Source: Draconibacterium halophilum (lineage in GTDB: Bacteria; Bacteroidota; Bacteroidia; Bacteroidales; Prolixibacteraceae). From it: a stretch of DNA of 64,000 bases. This document shows, piece by piece, positions 1 to 10,100 of this stretch. Position 1 is the stretch's first letter. Each line of letters opens with the position of its first letter. The position numbers and the translations under genes are program-made. The stretch lies in NCBI RefSeq assembly GCF_010448835.1, contig NZ_CP048409.1, positions 62,001 through 126,000 on the forward strand, in the 5' to 3' direction. Below the pieces are notes generated by a model that saw nothing but the letters and a program-made list of their open reading frames with translations, did no database searches and was not told the origin of the DNA.

Positions 1-1962
1 GTAAAGTTTCAGATAATGCTGGCTGTCCATTCCTCTGCTTGGCATGGTATAATAACTGATTTCCTCATCAACCCTGTCGTGACCCCCAAAACGCCCGGAG
101 TCGGAATTCAGCACAATTTGATATTTCCCGGCGCCTAGTGGAATTCCGTAATCGGTAAACGACTGTGTTGGGTTGAAATTGAAAACAAACAAAAACAGTC
201 CGCGATGGAAAGCCAGTACTTTATCGGGGTTGTTTTCCAAAATCTTGTCAACCGAAGGAATGGAAAGTATTTTGTTTTTATTGATCAGTTGGATCATATC
301 CTTATCAAAATCGTACAGCCAATGATACTTCAGATCCTGATTTTCGGCAATGCTCCACATTCTTCGCGCATGCTGGTAGGACCAGTTGTTGCCTTCGCGC
401 GGAAAATCAATCCACTCGGGATGCCCGAATTCATTACCCATAAAATTCAGGTAGGCACCGCCTGCCGTACTTGCTGTTGCCAGTCGAATCATTTTATGCA
501 GCGCTATTCCACGGTCAACAGTCAGGTTGGGCTGATCTTTTCGCATGGAATAATACATCTCTTTATCTATCAGTCGGAAGATTATGGTTTTATCGCCCAC
601 CAAAGCCTGGTCGTGCGATTCGGCGTAACTCACCACCTGCTCATCCATACGTTTCGAGGTTAGCTGGTGAAAAATATCGCCCACTTCCCATTCATCGTCC
701 GATTTTTCTTTAATCATTTTTATCCAGAAATCAGGAACGCCCATTGCCATCCGGAAATCAAAACCCAAACCGCCATCTTCAATAGAAGCTGCCAGCCCGG
801 GCATTCCGCTCATATCTTCAGCTACCGATAAAGCTCTTGGATTTATTTCTTTAATGAGCTTATTCGCCAATCGGAAATAAGTGGTTGCTTCGTGGTCGAC
901 ATTGGCATTAAAATAATCGTCGTAATTGGTAAATGCAATCTCCAAACCGTGGTTGAAATACAACATACTGGTTACCCCATCAAAACGGAAACCGTCGAAT
1001 TTATATTCCGTCAACCAATAGCTAATGTTTGACAGCAGGAAATGCAGCACCTCATTTTTATCATAGTTAAAACAATAGCTGTCCCATGCCGGATGTTCGC
1101 CTTTTCCTCCCTCGTGGAAAAACTGGTAACGCGTTCCGTCGTAATTACCAAGACCTTCAATTTCGTTTTTCACAGCATGCGAATGCACCAAATCCATAAT
1201 AACCGCTATTCCCATTCCGTGTGCCTCATCAATCAGCTGTTTCAGTTCCTCGGGCGTTCCAAAACGCGACGATGCAGCAAAAAAGTTACTTACATGATAA
1301 CCAAAACTCCCATAGTACGGATGCTCCGGAATAGCCATTAACTGAATAACATTATAGCCGTTGGCTTTTATGCGTGGCAACATCTTTTCGCGAAACTCAT
1401 TATAAGTATGCACACACTCCTCTTCGCCGGCCATACCAACATGCCCTTCATAAATCAGTGGTGGCTCGTTGGCACGCTGAAAATCAGGATTTACCCACTG
1501 GTATTTATCTTCGGGTGCCCAAACCTGCGCATTAAACGTGTGTGTATTTTCATCCTGCACAACACGTGTAGCCCAGGCGGGTACTCGTTTTCCAAAATTT
1601 ATCGACCAATGCACATTTAAGGCATACAAATCGCCATGCGCTATTTGATCCTCCCCGAGATGAAGCTCCCAAACACCATGATCGAGATGCGAGAACGTGT
1701 AATCAGTACTTTCCTGCCAATCGTTAAAAGTACCAACCAGGAATATATGCGTTGCATTGGGTGCCCATTCGCGGATTACCCATCCCGACCCGGTTCGGTG
1801 CAAACCAAAATACAGATGCCCGGTAGCAAAATCGGCCAGCGAACGGCCGCCGGTTATTTCTTTTTCTTTCCGCCCGGCAAGAATCATTCGGTCGGAAATA
1901 ACTCCGGCATAGGGCTCCAGCCACTTATCGTTCTGGACTAATTTGGGCAGGTATTTTTTCAT
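1..1962 (-). CDS. glgB: 1,4-alpha-glucan branching enzyme (GH13), 3' end beyond window
   Basis: Forms alpha-1,6 branches in glycogen in the cytoplasm. I translated the minus strand from the ATG at 1962; the frame stays open to base 1 (654 residues), so only the last few residues of a roughly 670-residue enzyme are missing. The N-terminal part (about residues 60-150) looks like a CBM48 module (REWAPNA, FLVGTFNDW). The GH13 barrel follows, with VMDLVHSH near 260, the nucleophile Asp in GFRFDGV near 328, the acid Glu in VAEDMSG near 382, and ESHDQA near 450. The start is fixed by an AAGAAAGGAG ribosome site eight bases upstream (1971-1980). A TATCTTTA element at 2023-2030 could be a weak -7 box. 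The MAIPEHPYYGSFGYHVSNFF wording is closest to the eukaryote-like branching enzymes common in Bacteroidota. The family call is firm; the exact subfamily is inference. Confidence 0.93.
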   Translation of the reverse strand, partial: MKKYLPKLVQNDKWLEPYAGVISDRMILAGRKEKEITGGRSLADFATGHLYFGLHRTGSGWVIREWAPNATHIFLVGTFNDWQESTDYTFSHLDHGVWELHLGEDQIAHGDLYALNVHWSINFGKRVPAWATRVVQDENTHTFNAQVWAPEDKYQWVNPDFQRANEPPLIYEGHVGMAGEEECVHTYNEFREKMLPRIKANGYNVIQLMAIPEHPYYGSFGYHVSNFFAASSRFGTPEELKQLIDEAHGMGIAVIMDLVHSHAVKNEIEGLGNYDGTRYQFFHEGGKGEHPAWDSYCFNYDKNEVLHFLLSNISYWLTEYKFDGFRFDGVTSMLYFNHGLEIAFTNYDDYFNANVDHEATTYFRLANKLIKEINPRALSVAEDMSGMPGLAASIEDGGLGFDFRMAMGVPDFWIKMIKEKSDDEWEVGDIFHQLTSKRMDEQVVSYAESHDQALVGDKTIIFRLIDKEMYYSMRKDQPNLTVDRGIALHKMIRLATASTAGGAYLNFMGNEFGHPEWIDFPREGNNWSYQHARRMWSIAENQDLKYHWLYDFDKDMIQLINKNKILSIPSVDKILENNPDKVLAFHRGLFLFVFNFNPTQSFTDYGIPLGAGKYQIVLNSDSGRFGGHDRVDEEISYYTMPSRGMDSQHYLKLY

Positions 1963-2407
1963 GGGTTTGGCTCCTTTCTTTTAAATCTTTTTAATCGGAA
2001 CAAGGTTCCTGATTTTGTTTTTTAAAGATATAGATTCGGTTGTGAAAAAGAAGTTTATTAATAGAAAATGCGGTGAGAAAAGTTAAAACATTAAACTCCC
2101 TGCCAACAATCCCGTAAATTTCGTGGAAATACAAAAATAATATGCGCATAAACAAGCCGCTTTTCGGGAATGTACTATAGTCCCATGCTCACAAACGGGG
2201 AACTGTGGCGCAATAATAATTAGTGTTTGTTTATTAACAGTAGGCTTTCGTTAAGCAATAACAAATCCATTTCGATCGATTGGAAACGAGACTCATTTGA
2301 CACAAGCATATTCGCTAACAAAATGGAGAAAATGAATTGCGCCATTAAATTTTGCAGCAAAACGCTATTACATAAACCTTAGAAAATCCAGCCTTTTTAT
2401 AAGGCAT

Positions 2408-2437
2408 AAAAAAACCATGACGGGGGACGTCATGGTT
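2408..2437 (-). terminator. Orphan intrinsic terminator (minus strand)
   Basis: A perfect 10-bp stem (AACCATGACG at 2413-2422 with CGTCATGGTT at 2428-2437) has a five-base loop. Read on the minus strand it is followed by seven T (2408-2414). No recognised minus-strand gene lies upstream: the next gene, at 2652, runs the other way. It must therefore end a small RNA or leader transcript, or act as an attenuator about 450 bases before glgB. A second short stem (GCCTT/AAGGC, 2391-2405) follows. Confidence 0.7.
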
Positions 2438-2460
2438 CACAAGTATTAATTAAATGCTGT

Positions 2461-2517
2461 TTAATTATAACTTAAAATTGAAGTTCTTACATCAACATTC
2501 GTACCAAATTCTTTCAT
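2461..2517 (-). other. Possible 18-residue leader peptide before the orphan terminator
   Basis: An ATG at 2515-2517 (minus) opens an 18-codon frame (MKEFGTNVDVRTSILSYN) whose stop lies 23 bases before the terminator stem at 2413-2437. The spacing fits a leader-peptide attenuator, but there is no run of one regulatory amino acid and no clear ribosome site. It may be chance. Confidence 0.2.
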
Positions 2518-2651
2518 TCAAAGAAAAACTTTTGTGTTGTACAATTGTTTTCGGGGTAACAAATATCAGGCTTTTTCATCTGGCAATTTATGATTGGCCG
2601 AAACAGATACAAGCAGCAAATGATTACTTTTACGCCTTTAAAAATCGATAA

Positions 2652-3884
2652 ATGAAACGAACCGGATTTACTACTACCGCATTAAATGTGCCTTTTGCCA
2701 AACCCGATCCACACAAAGCATTGCAAATGCCTGTTTACGAATCGGTAGCATACGAATTTGATTCGGCAGAGCAAATTGAAGCCAATTTCAAAGGCGAATA
2801 TATTGCCCACGTTTACTCCAGAACTACAAGCCCAACGGTTGAATATTTTGAGCTGAAACTAAAAGCGCTAACACAAAGCAGCGGTGTAATTGCTGTAAGC
2901 TCGGGCATGGCAGCCATTACAAATACCATTATGGCAATTACCAAAACGGGCGACAATATTATCTCCGGAAATCGTTTGTTCGGGCACAGTTATGCCTTGT
3001 TTCAACAAACGCTTCCTGAATTTGGAGTGGAAACACGGTTTAGTAATTTAGTCTCGGAAGCAGAAATTGAAAAGCTTATCGACAAAAATACCCGCGCCAT
3101 TTATTTTGAAACGGTAACGAATCCGCAACTCGATATTGCTGATATTGAAATGCTGTCGAGCGTGGCAAAAAAGCACAACCTGATTTTAATTGCCGACAGC
3201 ACCATTACACCTCCCAATGTTTTTACGGGCGGGAAGTTTGGTGTGAACATCGAGGTCATGTCAACCACTAAATATATATCGGGAGGAGCAACTTCGTTTG
3301 GTGGTGCCATTGTCGACCATGGTAATTTCGATTGGAATTTGAATCCGAACACAACCGCTTACTCCGAAAAATTTAACGCCAATGCCTTTCTAATGAAAGT
3401 AAGAAAGAATGTTTACCGGAATACGGGTGGAAGTATGGCTCCCCAAACAGCCCGTTTTCAGATTCAAGGCCTCGACATCCTTGAACTTCGGGTAGAAAAA
3501 TGCTACCAAAACTGCCTGGCGTTGGGCGAATTTATGAACGCACATGACCAGATTAAAACGGTGAGTTATCCAGGATTAAAAACAGATCATCGTTACCCGC
3601 TGGCACAAAAATATTTTAACGGAATTCCGGGAACGATTATGAGTTTCGAGCTGGAATCGAAAGCTGCCTGTTATACCTTTATGAATAAGCTGCAGATCAT
3701 TCGCCGCGCCACCAACCTGAATGATAATAAATCGCTGATTATTCACCCGCACTCAACCATTTATGCCGAGTTTACCGAAGAAGAACGCAAAACAGCCGGT
3801 ATTAACAACCGCATGATGCGCCTTTCGGTGGGGATTGAAAATGTAGCTGATATTATTGATGATATTGAGGTGGCTTTATCGTGA
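2652..3884 (+). CDS. Cys/Met metabolism PLP-dependent enzyme (O-acetylhomoserine sulfhydrylase or methionine gamma-lyase like)
   Basis: A 410-residue fold-type-I PLP enzyme of the cystathionine gamma-synthase/beta-lyase superfamily, full length for the family, cytoplasmic. The Schiff-base lysine is K207 in STTKYISGG, the PLP-pyridine Asp is D182 in ADST, and the phosphate-binding SSGMAAI is near residues 83-89. YSRTTSPT at 55-62 supplies the phosphate contacts of the neighbouring subunit. The family makes or breaks sulfur amino acids: sulfhydrylation of O-acetylhomoserine, or gamma-elimination of methionine. The sequence alone does not separate MetY-type from MGL-type activity, so I give no symbol. 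It starts at ATG 2652 and appears to be a single-gene unit. No clear promoter or riboswitch is visible upstream. Confidence 0.9.
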   Translation: MKRTGFTTTALNVPFAKPDPHKALQMPVYESVAYEFDSAEQIEANFKGEYIAHVYSRTTSPTVEYFELKLKALTQSSGVIAVSSGMAAITNTIMAITKTGDNIISGNRLFGHSYALFQQTLPEFGVETRFSNLVSEAEIEKLIDKNTRAIYFETVTNPQLDIADIEMLSSVAKKHNLILIADSTITPPNVFTGGKFGVNIEVMSTTKYISGGATSFGGAIVDHGNFDWNLNPNTTAYSEKFNANAFLMKVRKNVYRNTGGSMAPQTARFQIQGLDILELRVEKCYQNCLALGEFMNAHDQIKTVSYPGLKTDHRYPLAQKYFNGIPGTIMSFELESKAACYTFMNKLQIIRRATNLNDNKSLIIHPHSTIYAEFTEEERKTAGINNRMMRLSVGIENVADIIDDIEVALS

Positions 3885-3898
3885 CAATCGGATTCTTT

Positions 3899-4050
3899 TA
3901 AACACGAAGACTCGAAGACACTAAGATTGTGAACCTCAAAGAACCCGAAGTACTCACCAAGTTTCACGAAGCTATTCTGCCATCGAAAATCGTTAATCTT
4001 GCTTCGAAATTCTTTTAGGTTTTCTCTCGCAAAGGTGCGAAGACGCCGAG
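3899..4050. repeat. Degenerate intergenic repeat array (CGAAG / CGCAAAG type)
   Basis: Short imperfect units such as AACACGAAGACTCGAAGACAC and CGCAAAGGTGCGAAGACGC recur at about 11-12-base spacing between the PLP enzyme and the end of giant C. It is a degenerate relative of the CACAGAG arrays at 12589, 13101 and 14221. No coding potential is seen. Confidence 0.5.
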
Positions 4051-4062
4051 TTTTGAGAATAC

Positions 4063-4107
4063 AAAAAGATCCGATCCGTATTTGATAAAGTTAATTCGGG
4101 TCGGATC
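4063..4107 (-). terminator. Terminator of the giant C transcript
   Basis: An 11-bp stem with one wobble (GATCCGATCCG at 4068-4078, CGGGTCGGATC at 4097-4107) has an 18-base loop. On the minus strand it is followed by five T (4063-4067). It lies about 90 bases past the giant C stop and would end the 50-kb minus-strand locus. Confidence 0.7.
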
Positions 4108-4198
4108 CTTCGTTATTATGAACAAGGCGCAAACTTCACTAAAAGTGAAATCATCACCTGGCTATTCTTTAATCATTCATCAATTATCCTTAATCCTT

Positions 4199-7100
4199 CT
4201 AGTAGGCCAACATTACCGTACCATTCTTAACGGTACCTTTTCCATCGTTCAGTATCAGTACATAAATGTAGTTACCGGCCGGCAAGCCTCCTGATCGGCC
4301 AATGGTAAGCACGTTTTCTGACGTTCCCCACCACCATGCATCGTGGTAAGTTCCCCAAACATCGAGGATACCGTAGTGTTCTTTTTCCCACAATTTAACC
4401 CCGTTACGGTTAAATATCATCAGTTTGTTATTCGGATATTTCTGAATACACAAGATCTGGAAGAAATCGTGAACACCGTCATCGTTTGGCGAGAATCCTT
4501 CAGGAATAAACAGCTCGCAATTCAACTCGGTATCCAGGTATTCCGGATAACCATCGAGGTCGAGGTCATCGTCGCTGTAATCACCATTACCATTCAGGTC
4601 TTCATTTACGGTTTGGTATTCATCATCTTCGTCGTTGGTATCGCGCCAGTCGCGTGTTCCATCGTCGTCAAAGTCTTGCAGCGGCGCATTACTTCCCAGC
4701 TCATTACCATAATCGGCCCATCCGGAGTAGGTATCATAAGCATCATCCAATCCATCCTGGTCTTCATCGCTGTACCATCTAATTACATCGGCAATACCAT
4801 TGTGGTCGGCATCATGTCCTTCAATCATATCAAATACACCGTCGTTGTCCGAATCAATATCCAGATAATCCGGCATCGAGTCGCCATCGGTATCGGTAAG
4901 CTGTTCATCAAAGGTAATAACACCGCCAATGGTTACATCGTAAACATCATCCCATCCATCGCCATTTGCATCAATTCCCGAAGGCGGTACATAATTGTTC
5001 TCGCCCTGACCTTCAATATTATCCGGAATACCATCATTATCCGAATCAATATCCATATAATCCGGTATGCCATCGTTATCGGAATCTATCAATCCCATCT
5101 GATCCTCAGGCCAGAAACCACCATTTTCAATATTATCCCTGATACCGTCGTTATCATCATCAATATCAATAGCATCGGCAACACCATCACAATCGTTATC
5201 AGGAACTCGCGTGATGTAAACCCATGCCGTGTCGCACAACGATGGTATTCCGTTATCGCAAATTACATACTGGAAGCTATCGGTTCCGAAGAATCCATCA
5301 AACGGAATGTATTCGAAGTTTCCGTTATCGAACAAGGTTAATGCGCCACTATCAGGTGGTGTTACCGGTATTGGATTAACGAAGATTTGATCACCATCAG
5401 GATCGGAATCGTTCAGCGTAACATCACCAAACAACTCGCCACATGGAACTTCGTAATAATCATCTACTGCTACTGGTGGTTCGTTAACCGGACGAACAGT
5501 AATAAATACTATTGCTTCACCACATTCCGGCTCACAAGGTATACCATCATCACAAATCGTATAGCGGAAGACATCCGGACCTTCATAATTCAGGTTAGGT
5601 GTGTAAGTTACAATACCGGTTTCATTATCAACCACAACCGAACCGTTACTTGGACCAATCAGAACTCCAAGTGATTCAAGATTAATATTTGTTTTCAGGT
5701 CGTAGTCGTTGTTGGTCACCGGAATTTCAACGGCCACATTCACTGCAGTTACGGCCGTATCGTTTTGTACATTTGGCGGAATATTACCGAATACCTCAAA
5801 CTCGGCTTCACAAGTGCTTGAATTTCCGTTTACATCGTATGCTGTTACTGTAATTATGGTGAAACCAATGTTATCACAATCAAGTTCATAATCGTCTAAC
5901 AGTACGGTATCAATTCCACATTCATCCGAAACGCTGTCGGTTACAAAATCCCACGATAAATCGAATTTACCGTATTCATCGAGTTGAATGGTTTGTAACG
6001 GACGACAAACGATATAAGGATCAACAGGATCAATAACGGTAACGATACCAATACAAGTGTCTCTTAAACCATAAACATCAACGGCATACAGTTCAACTTC
6101 GTTTTCGCCTACATCAAAACAGTCGAAACGATCACGCGAAATCCAAATGCTGTCGAGCTCACAATTATCGAAGGATCCGTTATCAATATCCGGTGGTGTT
6201 ATGTATGCCACGCCTGTTTCGTCGAGATAAATAGTAATATCCTGGCAAATAGCCTCCGGCGGAAGATTATCAACAACGGTAATGTTTGCCGTACATTCTG
6301 CAGAAAGACCGCCCTCATCATAAACCGTTATTCGTGCCTGTGCTCCCGATTCTACATCTTCGCAGGTAATTAGGTCTATTTCTATTTCCACCCGCATGTC
6401 TTCAGGAGCAGTACAATTGTCGTACATACTATCCACCATTGTCATTGAATCCTGAATCGTTAAATGATACTGCCCGTTTTCATCGAGATAAACGGTAATA
6501 TCGGCACACCATACTTCAGGAGCCTCATCGTCGGTAATCAGGTAATAAGTGGTATCGCGGCCAATGTTTCCGCAGAAGTCTTCAATACTGAAATAATAAA
6601 TTACCTGCGAACGACCCGGCTGTAAGACAATGGCTGTATCGCGAACAGTGAATGTTGATGGATCGATTGTACAATTCGGATCGTACGCATCGGTTCCCGT
6701 CATTGCCAAGAAATCAGCAAAGGTTTCAATTGTCGGTACAATAGTCGACAGACATTCAGCTGTATCACCATCAGGAGCAACTATTACCGGAGGAACGAGA
6801 TCGTAGAAATCGATTGTTTGTGTACATGAATCCCGTCTTCCGTAAATATCTTCAACTACATAAGTACGCTCGATAGTTAAACAGTATTCCGTTGTATCCA
6901 CCACATCGAAGTAATCCAAATTGCGGAATATACTGATCGGATCATAATATCCGCCCATCGCAATAAACTCATTTATATCGTTGGTACCCGGGTATTGCGT
7001 AATATCCGGACATTCAATCAGCGTATCAGGCGGACAGCTGAATTCCGGCTCATAAGCCAGCAAGGTAACTGAAAGGCTATCATAACAACCAATTTCATCG

Positions 7101-10100
7101 CTTACTTCCACCCAATAATCACCGGCATATAAGTTTGTGATGTCTTCTGAATTTGCCGAATAGCCATTTGGAAAATTCCAGTTAATGGTATACGATCCGC
7201 TTCCTCCGGCAATATCCAGATCGATACTTCCAACAGGATTTGGATTATAGCCCTGATCAAGGTGTGTTTGCGTAAGCTCGATGGCAGGAAGAATTTCCAC
7301 CACAATATCTGCCGGACCGGCACACTGACCTGAATCGGGATAGAAAATGTAGGTAAATGTACCCACCACACCGGTTGGAATGGAATCGATTTCCCAATGG
7401 CCGGTAATACCGTTTTTCGAGGTATCGGGCAACTCCGGCGACGGTGTAAACTGACACAGTGGTGAAAGTCCGTCGAATTCGGCCACTTCATCAAGTACCA
7501 CTGTAATTTTCTGAACTACCGGCACATCGTTACAGCCATCACTAAAGGTATAGAAGCGGTAAACAACACCCGGCTCGTCAATACCGCCAAGCGAATCTTT
7601 CTCATGAATAATCTCCACGTCTTCACAATCATCGTTAGCATACAGGCTTGCATCGGTATATGGCTCCGGCACATCGCATGAAACGGTTAATTCGTATGGA
7701 AAGTTTGTTACATCCGGCGGAATGGTATCGTTAATGTATACCAACTCTGTTTCAAAACTAAAGTTTCCACATTGATCGGTAATCCTATAAACCCTTTCCT
7801 GAACAGTAGGACACGTTCCAGTAACATTGACACTAAACAAGGCAACCGAACGAATCGATCTGTTTCCACAATTATCAAATGCATCGTTTCCATGCGAATT
7901 TCTGAACTGAAGTACATCAACATAATCACTATATAGTGGCCATGATTCATTACAGTAAATATGTTTATCCGGAAGAATGAGTGTTGGCGCCACATCATCC
8001 AGTACTTCAAATGTTTGCGTACATGTTACTGTCTGGCCGGCTACATTGCGTAAGGTATAGGTACGATTTATTGTAGGACAATAGACTCCATCCACTTTAT
8101 CCGTGTAAAAGAAAGTATCAATTGGTACTGAGCTATAATACCGACCACCAGCAGCCCAAAAATCACTTGTGTCTCTGTAATTAGGTCTGAAATCACTACA
8201 CTCATAATACACCTTAGGCAGGTTCGAACAAACCAAATCAATAGCAACATCTGAATAAACTTTAATTATGTGCACACATTGATTTACATTTCCACAATAG
8301 TCAGTTACTTCATATGTTCGAGTCACAAGTATGTGATCAGAAAGGTCTTGTGTTTGCTCATCAATTAGTTCAAAGCTTACTATTCCGCAATTATCATACA
8401 TAGAACCTCCTTCATCCCAGAATTCCGTTGAATCATATGCAGCCGGAATAATTCCGTTTGAAACAGAGAAGTCAGGAGGACAATATATTTCCGGAGCTTC
8501 CCGGTCATCAACAATTATCCGATGTGTAGCACTAAGCGTATCGCCACAAATAGTAACGATACTATATCGGCGAACCTCTTCGTAACAATAGACATCGTTG
8601 CTTATACTAACTATTTCTGCATCAAAAGTGGAAGTATCAAGATCACAATCCAAAGAATAAGCTTCTGCACTGGTATCAAGCGCCAGGTATTCCGAAAGAT
8701 TCTGCGGAAGAGAATAGTTAACTAGCTCTTCATAGCAAATCTCATCCGTCAGTGGCGCCATGTACTTATCCAGCGGCACAGGCTCAGTAATTGTAGCGGT
8801 AAATGTTGCAATACAGCCATTGTCATCAGTTACCGTTAAAGTATAATCTCCTGCAGGCTGGTTGAATAAGTCTTCGCTTATATCAACTGTGTCGCTGGCT
8901 TCATTTATCCAGGCGTAAGTATAAGCGGGAGTACCACCAGCCACAGTAACTTCAATGCTACCGGTTGATTCACCCATAACGTCAACATGTACTATTTGGT
9001 CTTCGGTAATGGTAACCGGAGTTGGTTCGGTTATTACAATATCCATTGTTGCATAACAATCCAGCGTATCGGTTACCGGTGTTGTAACGGTAACGGTGTA
9101 TATACCGGCAGTGAGGTTGCTAATATTTTGCGTGGTTTCTCCGTTACTCCATTCGTACGAATAGCTATTCATACCTCCACTTACCGTAAGTTCTATCAAT
9201 CCGGTGCTGTCGCCGTAACAAAGTACATGCTGAACAAGCGTATCGATAACAATTGGCGGACTGATTACCATGTGCAACCACGATGTATCCGGGCAAGCTG
9301 TTTCGCTTCCAACAATATGGAAGGCATCGCCGGTTGTGGTATACGTTTCGTCTGTTGCTTCCCAGTAATATTCTTCGCAAGCGAAAATGGTGTCGTAGGT
9401 AGAGCCACCTTCCAGTAAGGTTGTATACAGTATAGCAACCGAATCGCAGCCATAAGCAGTTTGCAAAGTTGCTTCATAAATATCTTCCTCAGTTGTTGAT
9501 ACCGTCCATCCGTTCCAGTCATACCCCGGATCTCCAACACACATCGTGTCGTAAACTAGTGTGGTATCAGGTGGCAAAATGGTTACAGTATAGGTTAACA
9601 AGGAGTCGCAACCGTAACTGTTAACTAAAGTATCGAGATAGAAATCACTAGCCGTTCCTGAAATTAAACGATTGTTCCACATAAAATCAGGTAATCCGTA
9701 ACACAGCGTGGTATCAAGATCCTCATAGGTAACAGGCAAAATAGTCACTTCATAATACAGTAAAGTATCGCAACCTGCCGGACCCGGCACATTGTGAATG
9801 TATACACTGTCCTTTTCTGATGATATAACTTGTCCATACCAATCCGCAATAGGTTCACCATAACAAATAGCTTCGGGGAAGGTATCTTTAAACGCAGGTA
9901 CGATCTCGACATTCAATGTTATGGTTGAATCGCAACCATACATATTTGGCAAGGTGTCGAGGTAAGTACTGTCCATAAATGTGGATACGGTATGCGTATT
10001 CCAGGCAAATTCAGGACTTCCCTCACATAGTATAGTATCGATAATCGTATCTGAAATCGGATGCGAGATTAATGTTAACTCCAATCGCAGCGAGTCGCAA

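Larger units (their letters stand above)
1963..2651. other. Divergent intergenic region, 689 bases
   Basis: Lies between glgB (minus) and the PLP enzyme (plus). It holds the glgB ribosome site and possible -7 box, the orphan terminator and the putative leader described separately. A 65-codon plus-strand frame ending exactly at 2651 has a low-complexity, unrecognisable product and I regard it as chance. I saw no SAM-type riboswitch signature upstream of the PLP enzyme. Confidence 0.6.

Noticed and set aside
2454..2651. 65-codon plus-strand frame directly before the PLP enzyme
   Set aside because: No recognisable product, no ribosome site, and it covers the orphan terminator upstream region. 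Most likely chance.
2440..2651. SAM riboswitch upstream of the sulfur-amino-acid enzyme
   Set aside because: The conserved SAM-I core and the compact SAM-II pseudoknot are not seen.
4343..5341. 332-codon plus-strand frame opposite giant C
   Set aside because: It is the antisense of the Asp-rich thrombospondin-3-like repeats, which gives long Ile/Val-rich shadow frames. It has no ribosome site or domain.
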